DNA of 59,529 nucleotides from an uncultured Christensenellaceae bacterium (lineage in GTDB: Bacteria > Bacillota > Clostridia > Christensenellales > Pumilibacteraceae): the NCBI GenBank assembly GCA_910587445.1, contig CAJULE010000008.1, positions 1-59,529 of the forward strand, read 5' to 3'. This document shows, in pieces, positions 51,844 to 59,529 of the stretch; position 1 is the stretch's first letter; each line of letters opens with the position of its first letter. The position numbers and the translations under genes are program-made. The notes beneath the pieces are model-generated. The model saw nothing but the letters and a program-made list of their open reading frames with translations. It did not search any database and had not been told where the DNA came from.

Positions 51844-52908
51844 ATGGAATCGGAAACGCTGAAAAACCGCCGAAAAGTAATAATAATCGGCGGCGGTCCC
51901 GCAGGCATATCGACCGCATTGAACCTGTCGGCTCTCGGAGTCGACGATATTCTCGTAATAGAAAAATACCGTTTTCCCCGTTATAAGTGCTGTGCGGGTT
52001 ATATAACAAACAAGACCAAAGCCGCATACGAAAAACTCGGTCTCGATATAGAGGGGTGCAATTATTCGCTCATAAAAGACTTCAACATATTTTATAAGAA
52101 TAAAAAGCGTCTCAATATAACAAACAAGTTTCTCTATACGAATCGCAAGATCGACAGGGTGGAACTCGACGATAAGTTTTTCGCGCTCGCAAAGCTTAAG
52201 GGCATAGAGACTGTCGAGGGGGTGTCCGTAATATCTCACGAGCCCGAAAAAAGCCGTATTACGCTCTCGGATAAGACGACGCTTTATTATGACAATCTCG
52301 TGTTTGCGGACGGAGCGACGGGCTTCGGCAGTAGGTATCAGAAGCCGAAAAGGCGCAACATCGCCCTTCAAATGACGTTTGAAAGCGACAGAAGCGAATC
52401 CATAGACATTCACTTCGGCGTGACAAAGCGCGGCTATGCCTGGGTAAGCTCCTACGGAGGCGTGACGAACGTCGGCATGACCGATGTTTTTACAGAGAAA
52501 AGAAACTATAAAAAGATATTTTCGGATTTTTTGAAAGCGCAGGGCTTCGACGTCGGGACGGAGAACTTGACCTCGGCAATGACTCCAATGTATGCGGGAA
52601 CACCCGTAATATACGGAAACGTATATTTTGTCGGCGACGCCGTAGGCGCGTGCGATCCTCTCACGCTGTCCGGGCTAAGATACGGGCTTGCGACGGGCGG
52701 GGAGTGCGCAAAAGCGATTGCGCACGCAAATATGAAGCCATACAAAAAGCACGTCGGCAAGCTGAAAAGAAAATTCGGCTTTATGAGATTCATGCAAAAG
52801 GTATTCTATCTCAAAGGCGTGCTCGGTTTGACGTTCAATGTGCTGTGCCGCTTTTTCGGCAAGCTTGTCTCCGTAGTATTCAATAATTTCTTCGTGGGCA
52901 AAAAATAA
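51844..52908 (+). CDS. Geranylgeranyl-reductase-family FAD-dependent oxidoreductase
   Basis: A 354-residue flavoprotein with GGAG before ATG. The FAD-binding Rossmann motif is VIIIGGGPAGIST (12-24), followed by a Cys-containing PRYKCCAG segment (about 40) characteristic of the GG-reductase/FixC family. The second FAD motif is VYFVGDAVGACDPLTLSG (about 260-280). Members reduce isoprenoid chains or act as quinone-linked or menaquinone-modifying reductases; the substrate here is unknown. A probable promoter (TTGACG near 51788) is upstream. Confidence 0.85.
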   Translation: MESETLKNRRKVIIIGGGPAGISTALNLSALGVDDILVIEKYRFPRYKCCAGYITNKTKAAYEKLGLDIEGCNYSLIKDFNIFYKNKKRLNITNKFLYTNRKIDRVELDDKFFALAKLKGIETVEGVSVISHEPEKSRITLSDKTTLYYDNLVFADGATGFGSRYQKPKRRNIALQMTFESDRSESIDIHFGVTKRGYAWVSSYGGVTNVGMTDVFTEKRNYKKIFSDFLKAQGFDVGTENLTSAMTPMYAGTPVIYGNVYFVGDAVGACDPLTLSGLRYGLATGGECAKAIAHANMKPYKKHVGKLKRKFGFMRFMQKVFYLKGVLGLTFNVLCRFFGKLVSVVFNNFFVGKK

Positions 52909-52928
52909 TCGTAATTATACTTGCAAGC

Positions 52929-53363
52929 TCATTTCTTCCTTTTTACAAAGGACGTCACGATAAGAACCGGTCCGCCTACGGCGAAAGCCGCGCCCACTAT
53001 AATAAAGATTATGAGTGCTATGCTTGCCGTCGATTTTTCGACGAAGTTTTTGGGGTTTACGGGATCGTAGGCGATTTCTCTGGTCGTCCCGAGGAGCGGA
53101 CGTATATTAGACGAGGAGGTCGATTTGACTCTGTAGGTTTTGCCGTCGACTTCGAATTCGAGAATTTCGGTGTACATTATCTCGCGGTCTCCGTTGTTGT
53201 CGCGCTTGTATTCCGTATCGTAGTCCACGACTACGGCGTTTGCGTGCGGCCATGCGGCAAGCTTTTTGTCGGTGCTTTGCTTGTATATCAAGCTGCCCGC
53301 AATAAGTCCCACGCCGATACACAAAAACAGTATGCCTGCCAAAATATTACGTTTCATAGACAT
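52929..53363 (-). CDS. DUF3592-like membrane protein
   Basis: ATG at 53363-53361 is preferred over an upstream start because GAGG lies on the minus strand just before it and the upstream extension is Cys-rich and non-conserved. It encodes 144 residues with two membrane helices (about 4-22 and 112-136). An external beta domain between them contains AAWPHANAVVVDYD and LEFEVDGKTYRVKS...YDPVNPKNF, the layout of the DUF3592 family, whose function is unknown. Convergent with the flavoprotein gene. Confidence 0.8.
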   Translation of the reverse strand: MSMKRNILAGILFLCIGVGLIAGSLIYKQSTDKKLAAWPHANAVVVDYDTEYKRDNNGDREIMYTEILEFEVDGKTYRVKSTSSSNIRPLLGTTREIAYDPVNPKNFVEKSTASIALIIFIIVGAAFAVGGPVLIVTSFVKRKK

Positions 53364-53382
53364 AATTGAAAAAAACCTCGTT

Positions 53383-53412
53383 ATTATATCTTTATATAAA
53401 TCATACCGTAAA
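53383..53412 (-). promoter_or_regulatory. Minus-strand promoter of the DUF3592-like gene
   Basis: On the minus strand TTTACG (complement of 53407-53412), 18-bp spacer, TATAAT (complement of 53383-53388), 20 bases before the ATG. The rest of 53413-53645 holds no gene; it contains a stem TTTTTGCG/CGCAAAAA (53439-53460) and the palindrome below. Confidence 0.55.
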
Positions 53413-53492
53413 GCAAAACAGCTTATTTGCAATGGCTTTTTTTGCGAAGCGACGCAAAAAGTACAGTCGCGTTTGAGGCGCAAAAGACGTCG

Positions 53493-53524
53493 GTCCTTAC
53501 AAAATATTTATGTTTTATAAGGAC
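53493..53524. repeat. 32-bp imperfect palindrome, possible operator
   Basis: GTCCTTA (53493-53499) and TAAGGAC (53518-53524) flank an AAAA/TTTT inner pair. It lies between the divergent DUF3592-like and transglutaminase-like genes, without a T-run, so an operator is more likely than a terminator. Confidence 0.4.
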
Positions 53525-53645
53525 GTATTATATTATACCACATATATAATGGAATTTCAAGCCATATTGACACATTTTTCGCCGTTTTACAGGCTTAAAG
53601 AGCGTCCGTTCCGAGTTTGTATCCGAATATAAGACATAAAATCGG

Positions 53646-53674
53646 TTGACTTTTTTGCTTTTAAATACTATAGT
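53646..53674 (+). promoter_or_regulatory. Promoter of the transglutaminase-like gene
   Basis: TTGACT (53646-53651), 17-bp spacer, TATAGT (53669-53674); GGAGG (53696-53700) and ATG 53706 follow. Confidence 0.82.
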
Positions 53675-53705
53675 TATATGGTATAAATCTTTTTTGGAGG
53701 TTTTT

Positions 53706-56558
53706 ATGAAAGAAAATACGAAACGCAAGTCCTTGCTTGCAACGCTGTTGCTTACCGCTATGTTCGCGGTATGCGCGGTGGCCGCGCAGCTCTGCTTTGC
53801 CGGCGTAAAGACTTCTTTTGCGGAAGAAGCTTCGGCAGGATCGAAACACGGTTATTATTACGGCGAACTCGCAAAGAGCCCGCTTGCCGAAAAGTTTTAC
53901 GACGTCATGCTCGAAATGGCGAACGAAAACAAATTCGCGGAAGGAAAATACGAGTACGATCTCGTGGCTTCGGGTACTCTTTCCGACGAAGAACTTTCCG
54001 AATATCTCGACGCTTCTTCGCCCAAGATCCCCGTTGCTTTCGGTGCGGCACGCGACGCGTTTTATATGGATCATCCCGATCTTTTCTATGTCGACGTGTA
54101 TAAGCTCTATCTGTCTGCGGGCACGCAAAACGGCAAGAACGTGGCGTTCGTCGGTACGGGCAAAGCGGAAAATTACTATCTCGACAATGCGTTCGAGACT
54201 GCCGCTCAGGTCAAGACTGCGGTGGACGAATACGAGAATAAGCTCGGCGCGCTTGTAAACGAAGCAAGGAAGCTCGAAGATCCCGTCGAGCGGATCAAGT
54301 TCGTGAATAAGGAGCTTGTAAGAACGGTCGAATACGATTACGGCGCTTACGAAAACGCTACGAGCGGAAATGTGTATGCGGCGTATGTAAACACGGCTTA
54401 CGGCGCACTTGTAAAGGGCAAGGCTATGTGCGGCGGATATGCGCGCGCGTTCAAAGCCGTTATGGACAGACTCGGAATCAACTGCGTGCTCGTTCAGGGC
54501 TCGGCATATTCCGGCAATTCCGTTTCGGGACTCGAGGCGGGCTTCGAAGCTCATATGTGGAATGCAGTCGAAGTAAACGGCTTGTGGTACGGCGTCGATG
54601 TAACTTACAACGACGGCAACGTAAACAACGAAAAATATCTGCTTGTCGGAGAAGAAGTCCTTTCTAAAAATCATTTCGAGGACGGCGTGATTTCTTCGTC
54701 GGGCTTCGAGCTTAAGTATCCCGCGCTTCGTCCGTTGAATTACGGTGTGAACGAGGATGGAAGCGGATTTAAGTTTGAAGACGAAAATGAAATAGACGGA
54801 GTGAAGTTCGGTTATACGTCGTTTGTCGATCCCGACGACGGAATAGAAAAGGCAACGCTTGTTCTCGGCGTAAGCTATGAGGGCAAGGACGGTCTCACGC
54901 TCATGGACGAGGGCAAGTATCTTGTTTACAGAGCTTCGGCGGACGGGAAAACATGGTCTCGCTGGTTCTGCCAACCGTTGTTTTATAAGGAAAACTACGA
55001 TGGAGGCTTTGCAGGGGAGTACACTATTTTCGACCATAACGGCACGGTTAATCATACTCAGTACGGCGTAATCGACTATGCTCCGGACGATATTTTGTAT
55101 ACTTATAATCCCGACAAATTGACGAACGTCCATTTGCTTGCCGTAAGTTCCGTATATACGAATAAAGGATACGGACAGTACATCCCCCCCCCTTACGTTA
55201 AGAAGATGACGCCCGACGGAAAGGGCATGATAAAGTCGCTCGAAAAAGTCCATGTTACCTTAGAGTATAGCGACGAGATGATATATGTCGACGAAAAGCT
55301 CGGAAAGGACGGTGTTACCGTTACGGTAACGGCGGAACGCGACGATTTCCACAAATACATCAAGATCGAAAATTTGGTGTGGAAGCCGGAAACGAGCATT
55401 CTCGAATTCGACTTTACTCCGAGCAAGCAGTACTCGCATAACTGCATGACCTATAATTTCATACCGACCAACCTTGTCGGTAAAAAGAGCGAAAAAGCGC
55501 CCGGAGCGGCAAGCTTGACTTTTAAGTTGAAACAGGTTATTTGCCCTAAGGTATTCAATGACGGCAGACTTTATATGCAGGTGTTCGGCGAGCCTTCTTT
55601 TGTAAGCACGGGCAATCTCGCAAACGATGACTTCAAGGATAAGAACGGTCAGCCCATAGTCGGCAATCAGAGAAGCCAGCTCATGCTTGTCATAAACGAG
55701 CCTTCAAAGGAAGAGTCGGACGACATGAAAGACAAACTTTTGTCCGATACGTCTTTGACCGAAAGCGACGTAAAGGCAAGTTCGACTTACGAGATAGATT
55801 TGCATGTTTGCGGCATCGTTCAAAAAGTGCCTGACAAAAGCTATATGCAGGTCGGCTTCGGATTCCCCGAGGGCTACGGTCCGGAAGACAAGGGCGTGAC
55901 TTTCACGGTCTACCACTATACCCGCAATCCCGACGGCACTATCAAAGAAGTGCAGGAAGTTCCTTGCGTCATAACCGAGTACGGCATAATCGCTACCGTA
56001 AACAGCTTCAGTCCTTTCATGATCTGCGCTGTGGACTCTTCTAAAGTTTCGAGCGGAAGAAGCGTTTACTCGACGGTTTCGGGCGAAGGCGGCGCGATTG
56101 ACAAGAACATCGTCACAACGCTTAAATCGGCAGGCGAGAGCGTTGAATATACGTTTACTCCGGATAACGGATACAAGATCGATCGCGTGCTCCTCGACGG
56201 CAAGGACGTGACGTCTAAGGTCTCCGGCGGCAAGCTTTCCGTTTCTTACGGGGACGTCGCCGAGAAGGGAAGCGTAGTAGAGGTCTCGTTCATTTCCGAT
56301 CGCGTCTCTAAGTACAACAGCGACAACGGCATAGTTATCGCAAATCCCCGTGTAGTCGTGAGCGCCGACGATATGATCTCGGCGGCTACTCCGGGTGCAG
56401 ACGCTGTCGATCCTCTGCCTGAACCCGAGGGAAACAGCCATGTCGCGCTTATTGTGACTATAATCGTCATAGCCGTAGTCGTTCTTGCGGGCGCAGGCGT
56501 TGCGCTTTACTTCATCTTCTTCAAGAAGCAACCTGCGGCAAGCAAGAAGGGCAAGTGA
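53706..56558 (+). CDS. Secreted transglutaminase-like protein with C-terminal membrane anchor
   Basis: A 950-residue exported protein. Signal peptide about 1-39 (AVCAVAAQLCFAGVKTSFAEE). The transglutaminase-core triad is intact: Cys242 (GKAMCGGYARAF), His283 (EAHMWNAVEV) and Asp298 (WYGVDVTYND). Such domains act as cysteine proteases or crosslinking enzymes on surface proteins. The middle is beta-rich and Asp/Lys-rich; a BACON/NIPSNAP-like assignment could not be made. The C-terminus has a proline/Glu linker, a single helix (about 920-943, VALIVTIIVIAVVVLAGAGV) and a Lys-rich tail, but no LPXTG. The frame includes a C9 run (55184-55192, encoding IPPPY at 493-497); slippage would truncate the protein just after the middle, removing its anchor. 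Confidence 0.85.
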   Translation: MKENTKRKSLLATLLLTAMFAVCAVAAQLCFAGVKTSFAEEASAGSKHGYYYGELAKSPLAEKFYDVMLEMANENKFAEGKYEYDLVASGTLSDEELSEYLDASSPKIPVAFGAARDAFYMDHPDLFYVDVYKLYLSAGTQNGKNVAFVGTGKAENYYLDNAFETAAQVKTAVDEYENKLGALVNEARKLEDPVERIKFVNKELVRTVEYDYGAYENATSGNVYAAYVNTAYGALVKGKAMCGGYARAFKAVMDRLGINCVLVQGSAYSGNSVSGLEAGFEAHMWNAVEVNGLWYGVDVTYNDGNVNNEKYLLVGEEVLSKNHFEDGVISSSGFELKYPALRPLNYGVNEDGSGFKFEDENEIDGVKFGYTSFVDPDDGIEKATLVLGVSYEGKDGLTLMDEGKYLVYRASADGKTWSRWFCQPLFYKENYDGGFAGEYTIFDHNGTVNHTQYGVIDYAPDDILYTYNPDKLTNVHLLAVSSVYTNKGYGQYIPPPYVKKMTPDGKGMIKSLEKVHVTLEYSDEMIYVDEKLGKDGVTVTVTAERDDFHKYIKIENLVWKPETSILEFDFTPSKQYSHNCMTYNFIPTNLVGKKSEKAPGAASLTFKLKQVICPKVFNDGRLYMQVFGEPSFVSTGNLANDDFKDKNGQPIVGNQRSQLMLVINEPSKEESDDMKDKLLSDTSLTESDVKASSTYEIDLHVCGIVQKVPDKSYMQVGFGFPEGYGPEDKGVTFTVYHYTRNPDGTIKEVQEVPCVITEYGIIATVNSFSPFMICAVDSSKVSSGRSVYSTVSGEGGAIDKNIVTTLKSAGESVEYTFTPDNGYKIDRVLLDGKDVTSKVSGGKLSVSYGDVAEKGSVVEVSFISDRVSKYNSDNGIVIANPRVVVSADDMISAATPGADAVDPLPEPEGNSHVALIVTIIVIAVVVLAGAGVALYFIFFKKQPAASKKGK
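55184..55192 (+). repeat. C9 homopolymer inside a reading frame
   Basis: Nine consecutive C span the Ile-Pro-Pro-Pro codons of the transglutaminase-like gene. Runs of this length mutate at high frequency by slipped-strand mispairing. Adding or removing one base would shift the frame and cause early termination. Confidence 0.85.
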
Positions 56559-56597
56559 TAGGTCGAAACTTGTTTTAAAGTAAATATACCCGTAAAC

Positions 56598-56627
56598 AAA
56601 ACTGCGGCACGCGTGTCGCAGTTTTTT
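56598..56627 (+). terminator. Terminator
   Basis: AAAACTGCGGCA (56598-56609) pairs with TGTCGCAGTTTT (56614-56625), one wobble, loop CGCG, T-run to 56627. Confidence 0.88.
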
Positions 56628-56651
56628 GCATAATAATGTGTGCTAAATCCG

Positions 56652-56680
56652 TTGCATTATTTTTCGATCGGTGATATAAC
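56652..56680 (+). promoter_or_regulatory. Promoter of the AEC transporter gene, almost leaderless
   Basis: TTGCAT (56652-56657), 17-bp spacer, TATAAC (56675-56680). ATG 56690 lies nine bases past the -10 and has no Shine-Dalgarno sequence, so the leader would be only about two bases. Confidence 0.75.
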
Positions 56681-56689
56681 ATAATAGCT

Positions 56690-57634
56690 ATGCAAACTTT
56701 TCTCATAACTCTAATGACGGTCGGCATGATGCTGATTGTCGCAGTTCCCGGTTTCATACTCGTAAAGTCGAAAGCCGTAAAGCCCGAAAGCATTTCGGCG
56801 TTTTCCAAAGTGCTTATGTATGTATGCCAGCCGGCGCTTACGCTCTATTCTGTCGGCAAAGCCGATTTTACCGCAGAGCTCGGCATAAATCTACTGATTT
56901 TCTTCGGGATAATAACCGTCGTTCAGTTGCTGTTTATCGGGTTTTTCTTTTTGCTGTTCCGTAAAAAACAGGAAGACATCCGCTATCGCATAGCGACTGT
57001 TGCAACGACGCTCTCAAACTGCTCGTTCCTCGGCGTTCCGCTTCTCGAGGCGATATTTCCCGACTCGCCCAATGCGGCGGCATACTCCATGATGTACTTT
57101 CTGTCGATGAACCTCCTCGGCTGGACACTCGTGTCCGCGATCATTACGCGCGACAAAAAGTATTTCGGCGTGAAAAAAATATTCCTCAATCCCGCCGTGC
57201 TGTCGGTGGCGGTAGCTCTGCCGTTCTTTTTAACGGGCTTCAAGCTTTCGGCGGAGAGCGGAGCATTTTTCGGCGCGCTCGGCAACATGATAACCATACT
57301 CGGAAAGATGACTACGCCGCTGTGTATGCTCATAATGGGTATGCGCCTTGCGACGGTGCGCGTAAAAGCCTTGTTCGTAAGTCCGCTTCAGTATTTCTCC
57401 GTCGCAGTCAACCAACTGATTTTTCCGCTGTTCGTTTTCGGCGCGCTCTTCTTCGTGCCGATTGCCGCAGAGATCAAGGTGTGTATGTTTGTTATGTGCG
57501 CTTGTCCCGTGGCGTCCGTCGTGCAGAATTACGCGGAGATTTTGGGAGAAGGGCAGGACACCGCCGCAAATACCGTACTGCTCGGCTCGATATTGTCCAT
57601 AGCGACGCTGCCTCTTCTCGCGCTTTTGATATAG
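56690..57634 (+). CDS. AEC (auxin efflux carrier) family transporter
   Basis: A 314-residue integral membrane protein with about ten hydrophobic segments in two halves, typical of the AEC/BASS-fold family. Family signatures include the unwound-helix segments MYVCQPALTLYS (about 44-55), TLSNCSFLGVPLLEAIF (about 104-120), TPLCMLIMGMRL (about 205-216) and MFVMCACPVASVVQNYAE (about 264-281). Members transport malate, other dicarboxylates or amino-acid-derived acids; the substrate cannot be predicted here. Length is normal and the gene is monocistronic. Confidence 0.92.
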   Translation: MQTFLITLMTVGMMLIVAVPGFILVKSKAVKPESISAFSKVLMYVCQPALTLYSVGKADFTAELGINLLIFFGIITVVQLLFIGFFFLLFRKKQEDIRYRIATVATTLSNCSFLGVPLLEAIFPDSPNAAAYSMMYFLSMNLLGWTLVSAIITRDKKYFGVKKIFLNPAVLSVAVALPFFLTGFKLSAESGAFFGALGNMITILGKMTTPLCMLIMGMRLATVRVKALFVSPLQYFSVAVNQLIFPLFVFGALFFVPIAAEIKVCMFVMCACPVASVVQNYAEILGEGQDTAANTVLLGSILSIATLPLLALLI

Positions 57635-57674
57635 CGTTATCGCGTTTATTCGCACAAAATTTCGGGATCGCCTA

Positions 57675-57703
57675 TTGACAAATCGGCGTTTCGGTGGTAC
57701 AAT
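57675..57703 (+). promoter_or_regulatory. Promoter of the 57733 operon
   Basis: TTGACA (57675-57680), 17-bp spacer, TACAAT (57698-57703), followed by GGAGG and ATG 57733. Confidence 0.88.
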
Positions 57704-57732
57704 ATGGGTGCGGACAAAAAAAGGAGGCTTGT

Positions 57733-58275
57733 ATGGAGCATTTTTCTCATACGACCGAAGAAAACGAGTCCGTCGCAGAACCCGATAAGAACGTTATAAG
57801 TCCGAAAAAGAATACGGCGCGCCTCGTTGCGGCGGCAGTCTGTCTTGCTGTTTCGGCTTTTTCTTTAGCCATGGGAATAATATCGGGCGGAGGCGGATAT
57901 GAAATCGGGATATTTTTTGCGTCGCTGTTTATGATTCCCGTATTCGTCTGCGGAACAAAGTATTTTGTTTATAGATATTGCTTTAAACATGGCTCGGAGC
58001 CGCCCGAACTCATTATGCCGCTCTATGCCGTCGGGCTCGAGCTCGCTGCCGTACCGATGTTCTATTTCGGTCTTTATACGCTTTTTCCGCTCTTGCTGTT
58101 GCCGCTGCTTCCCATAATGGGGATAGTGCTCGGTATAGCCGGCATTTGCAACAGAAAGAAAATCGGCAATGTCGGGCTTACTTTGAGTATAATCGCCGTA
58201 GCTTTGCCCGTTTTGGTAACGGCGACGTTTATTATTCTCTTGAGCGCGCGCGTCATAGTCATAAGGTGGATGTAG
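57733..58275 (+). CDS. DUF4190-like multi-span membrane protein
   Basis: ATG 57733 is fixed by GGAGG (57722-57726). It encodes 180 residues with a hydrophilic 28-residue N-terminus and about five membrane helices. The last pair (LPIMGIVLGIAGICNRKKIG then VGLTLSIIAVALPVLV) has the Gly-rich hairpin layout of DUF4190-type proteins. Function unknown. Only one base separates its stop from the PstS-like gene, so the two are co-translated and probably work together at the membrane. Confidence 0.7.
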   Translation: MEHFSHTTEENESVAEPDKNVISPKKNTARLVAAAVCLAVSAFSLAMGIISGGGGYEIGIFFASLFMIPVFVCGTKYFVYRYCFKHGSEPPELIMPLYAVGLELAAVPMFYFGLYTLFPLLLLPLLPIMGIVLGIAGICNRKKIGNVGLTLSIIAVALPVLVTATFIILLSARVIVIRWM

Positions 58276-58276
58276 C

Positions 58277-59491
58277 ATGGGCGGAGCAAATATAAAAGCC
58301 CGCGTTTTGACGGCGGGACGTATTTCCGTTCGCGCGGCGGTCGTGACGACGGCGCTCGCGCTCGCTCTGACGCTGCTTGACAGGTACGAGTATTTAAAGG
58401 AATTTTCCGAGATAGACAACATGATGGGAGCAATGCCGATCTCGCTGTGCATAGTCTTTGTCGGCGGCGTGGGCGCGCTCGTATTTATCGGATTTACTCG
58501 TAGGCTTGCGCCCGTTGCGGTCTCGCTCGCGGTCGTCGTTTTTCTTTCGGCGGCGCTGTTTCCGACGTCGCTCGTCGGCGGGTGGTGGCTGTCGGACGGA
58601 GGGTCGGACGCGGCGGAGGTCTTGCCCGATCTGTCGGTTTACGAACCGTTTGCGGACGGCAATAAGCTCGCCAAACCGAGCGGAGAGCCGACGCTCGTTC
58701 TCGACGGCGATTTGCCCGTAATGGACGGCGCGCTTGCGCTGTATCCCGTTTACACGGCGTTCGCAGAAGCCGTATATTCGCGCAGGGCGTACGAAAGCGA
58801 CGGTCGGTCTGTTATGTTTACGAACACCGTAAAGGCTTTTGACGCGATAATTGCGGGCGAACGCGACGTTATTTTCACCGCAGCCGCGTCGAAGAAACAG
58901 CTTAAAGCGGCAAGCAGTGCGGGCGTGGAACTTTGTTTCACTCCGATAGGTAAGGAAGCGTTCGTCTTTCTCGTCGGAAAGAACAATCCCGTAAACAACA
59001 TTACCGTGCAAAATATCCGCAATATTTACAGCGGCAAGACGGCGCGTTGGCGCACTCTCGGTTGGAACGAGGGAGGCGAGATCGTTGCGTTTCGGCGGCC
59101 CGAGGGCTCGGGCAGCGAAACGGGGCTTCAATCCGTCATGAGAGGACTTCCGCTGATAAAGCCACGACCGCTTCCCGATATGAGCCTTGCCGGCAACGGC
59201 AGCCTCATGGAGCAAATTTCCGTGGAATATAGGGGAGTTCAGCCCGCGCTCGGCTATTCCTATCGCTATTTCGCAAACACCATGTATGCCAATCCCGACT
59301 GTAAAATGCTGTCCGTCGGCGGCGTCTATCCAAGCGCGGAAAATATCCGCGCGGGCGCTTATCCGTTCACGGTGAATTTTTATGCGGTAACTCGCGGCGA
59401 GCCCGCGGGTAACACGAAAAAGCTCGTCGATTGGATATTGTCCGAGCAGGGACAGGAGATAATTCTCTCTACCGGCTACTCGCCCCTCTGA
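58277..59491 (+). CDS. Membrane-anchored PstS-like (periplasmic-binding-fold) protein
   Basis: A 404-residue protein. Three N-terminal membrane helices (about 18-36, 52-73 and 78-100) replace a signal peptide. An extracellular PBP_like_2 domain follows, with PstS features: DGDLPVMDGALALYPVYTAF (about 137-157), TNTVKAFDAIIAGERDVIFT and NITVQNIRNIYSGKTARW. A phosphate-site-like EGSGSETG follows, and it ends in VDWILSEQGQEIIL. PstS proteins bind phosphate for an ABC importer, but no pst permease or ATPase genes follow before the window ends, and the anchored design suggests a sensor or a different anion. The last 38 bases of the window hold nothing recognisable. Confidence 0.82.
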   Translation: MGGANIKARVLTAGRISVRAAVVTTALALALTLLDRYEYLKEFSEIDNMMGAMPISLCIVFVGGVGALVFIGFTRRLAPVAVSLAVVVFLSAALFPTSLVGGWWLSDGGSDAAEVLPDLSVYEPFADGNKLAKPSGEPTLVLDGDLPVMDGALALYPVYTAFAEAVYSRRAYESDGRSVMFTNTVKAFDAIIAGERDVIFTAAASKKQLKAASSAGVELCFTPIGKEAFVFLVGKNNPVNNITVQNIRNIYSGKTARWRTLGWNEGGEIVAFRRPEGSGSETGLQSVMRGLPLIKPRPLPDMSLAGNGSLMEQISVEYRGVQPALGYSYRYFANTMYANPDCKMLSVGGVYPSAENIRAGAYPFTVNFYAVTRGEPAGNTKKLVDWILSEQGQEIILSTGYSPL

Positions 59492-59529
59492 CGGCGAATA
59501 AACTTCGTAATACGGGCTGCGTTCAGTGC

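Noticed and set aside
1..59529. tRNA, rRNA or transposase genes
   Set aside because: None was recognised by eye on either strand; a tRNA scan would be needed to exclude a tRNA completely.

Overview
The window looks like the chromosome of a low-to-medium GC Bacillota (Clostridia, probably a gut- or rumen-type member). The reasons are strong AGGAGG ribosome binding sites, canonical TTGACA-17-TATAAT promoters, many lipobox lipoproteins, BspA-type leucine-rich repeats, InlB-type repeats, TTG starts and short U-tract terminators. No rRNA, tRNA or CRISPR array was seen, so finer taxonomy is a guess.

Region A (1 to about 10.2 kb) is an integrated mobile element and the most unusual part of the window. 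It encodes a circovirus/geminivirus-style (CRESS) Rep, with an HUH-type endonuclease fused to a superfamily 3 helicase. Directly upstream lies what appears to be a complete CRESS replication origin: a stem-loop presenting TACTATTAC (a match to NANTATTAC), two tandem 7-bp iterons and an abutting, partly competing hairpin. The same strand carries a Zot/FtsK-HerA-like ATPase, three N-terminally membrane-anchored extracytoplasmic proteins (one spike-like, with a coiled coil and five InlB repeats), a sigma region-4-like regulator and small unknown proteins. A Shedu-type (DUF4263) defence nuclease is the cargo. Rep and the Shedu protein both end in DLPF, the tip of Bacillota SSB proteins. I read this as an inovirus-like or plasmid-like ssDNA element that uses a eukaryotic-virus-style replicon and may dock on host SSB partners. 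No integrase or coat protein was identified.

Region B (10.2 to 15.1 kb) starts with intergenic DNA containing a three-way-junction fold and continues with a leaderless COG3910-like ATPase, a candidate small RNA and two BspA-type leucine-rich-repeat proteins without signal peptides.

Region C (15.2 to 20.8 kb) holds lipoproteins (one DUF4874/DUF4832-like), three small HTH regulators with palindromic operators and a promoter-dense intergenic island, a mini-ferredoxin, and an InlB-repeat lipoprotein.

Region D (20.9 to 51.7 kb) appears to be one long co-directional locus: OppA-B-C-D-F oligopeptide importer, a small membrane protein, a 2,556-residue subtilisin-like surface protease carrying BspA repeats, and four large lipoproteins. 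Protease plus peptide importer implies capture and digestion of extracellular protein. The promoter in front of OppA has a run of nine G between its -35 and -10 boxes, a classic layout for phase variation, so the locus may be switched on and off.

Region E (51.8 to 59.5 kb) has a geranylgeranyl-reductase-family flavoprotein, a DUF3592-like membrane protein, a secreted transglutaminase-like protein with a nine-C tract inside its reading frame (a second candidate contingency locus), an AEC-family transporter, a DUF4190-like membrane protein and a membrane-anchored PstS-like binding protein.
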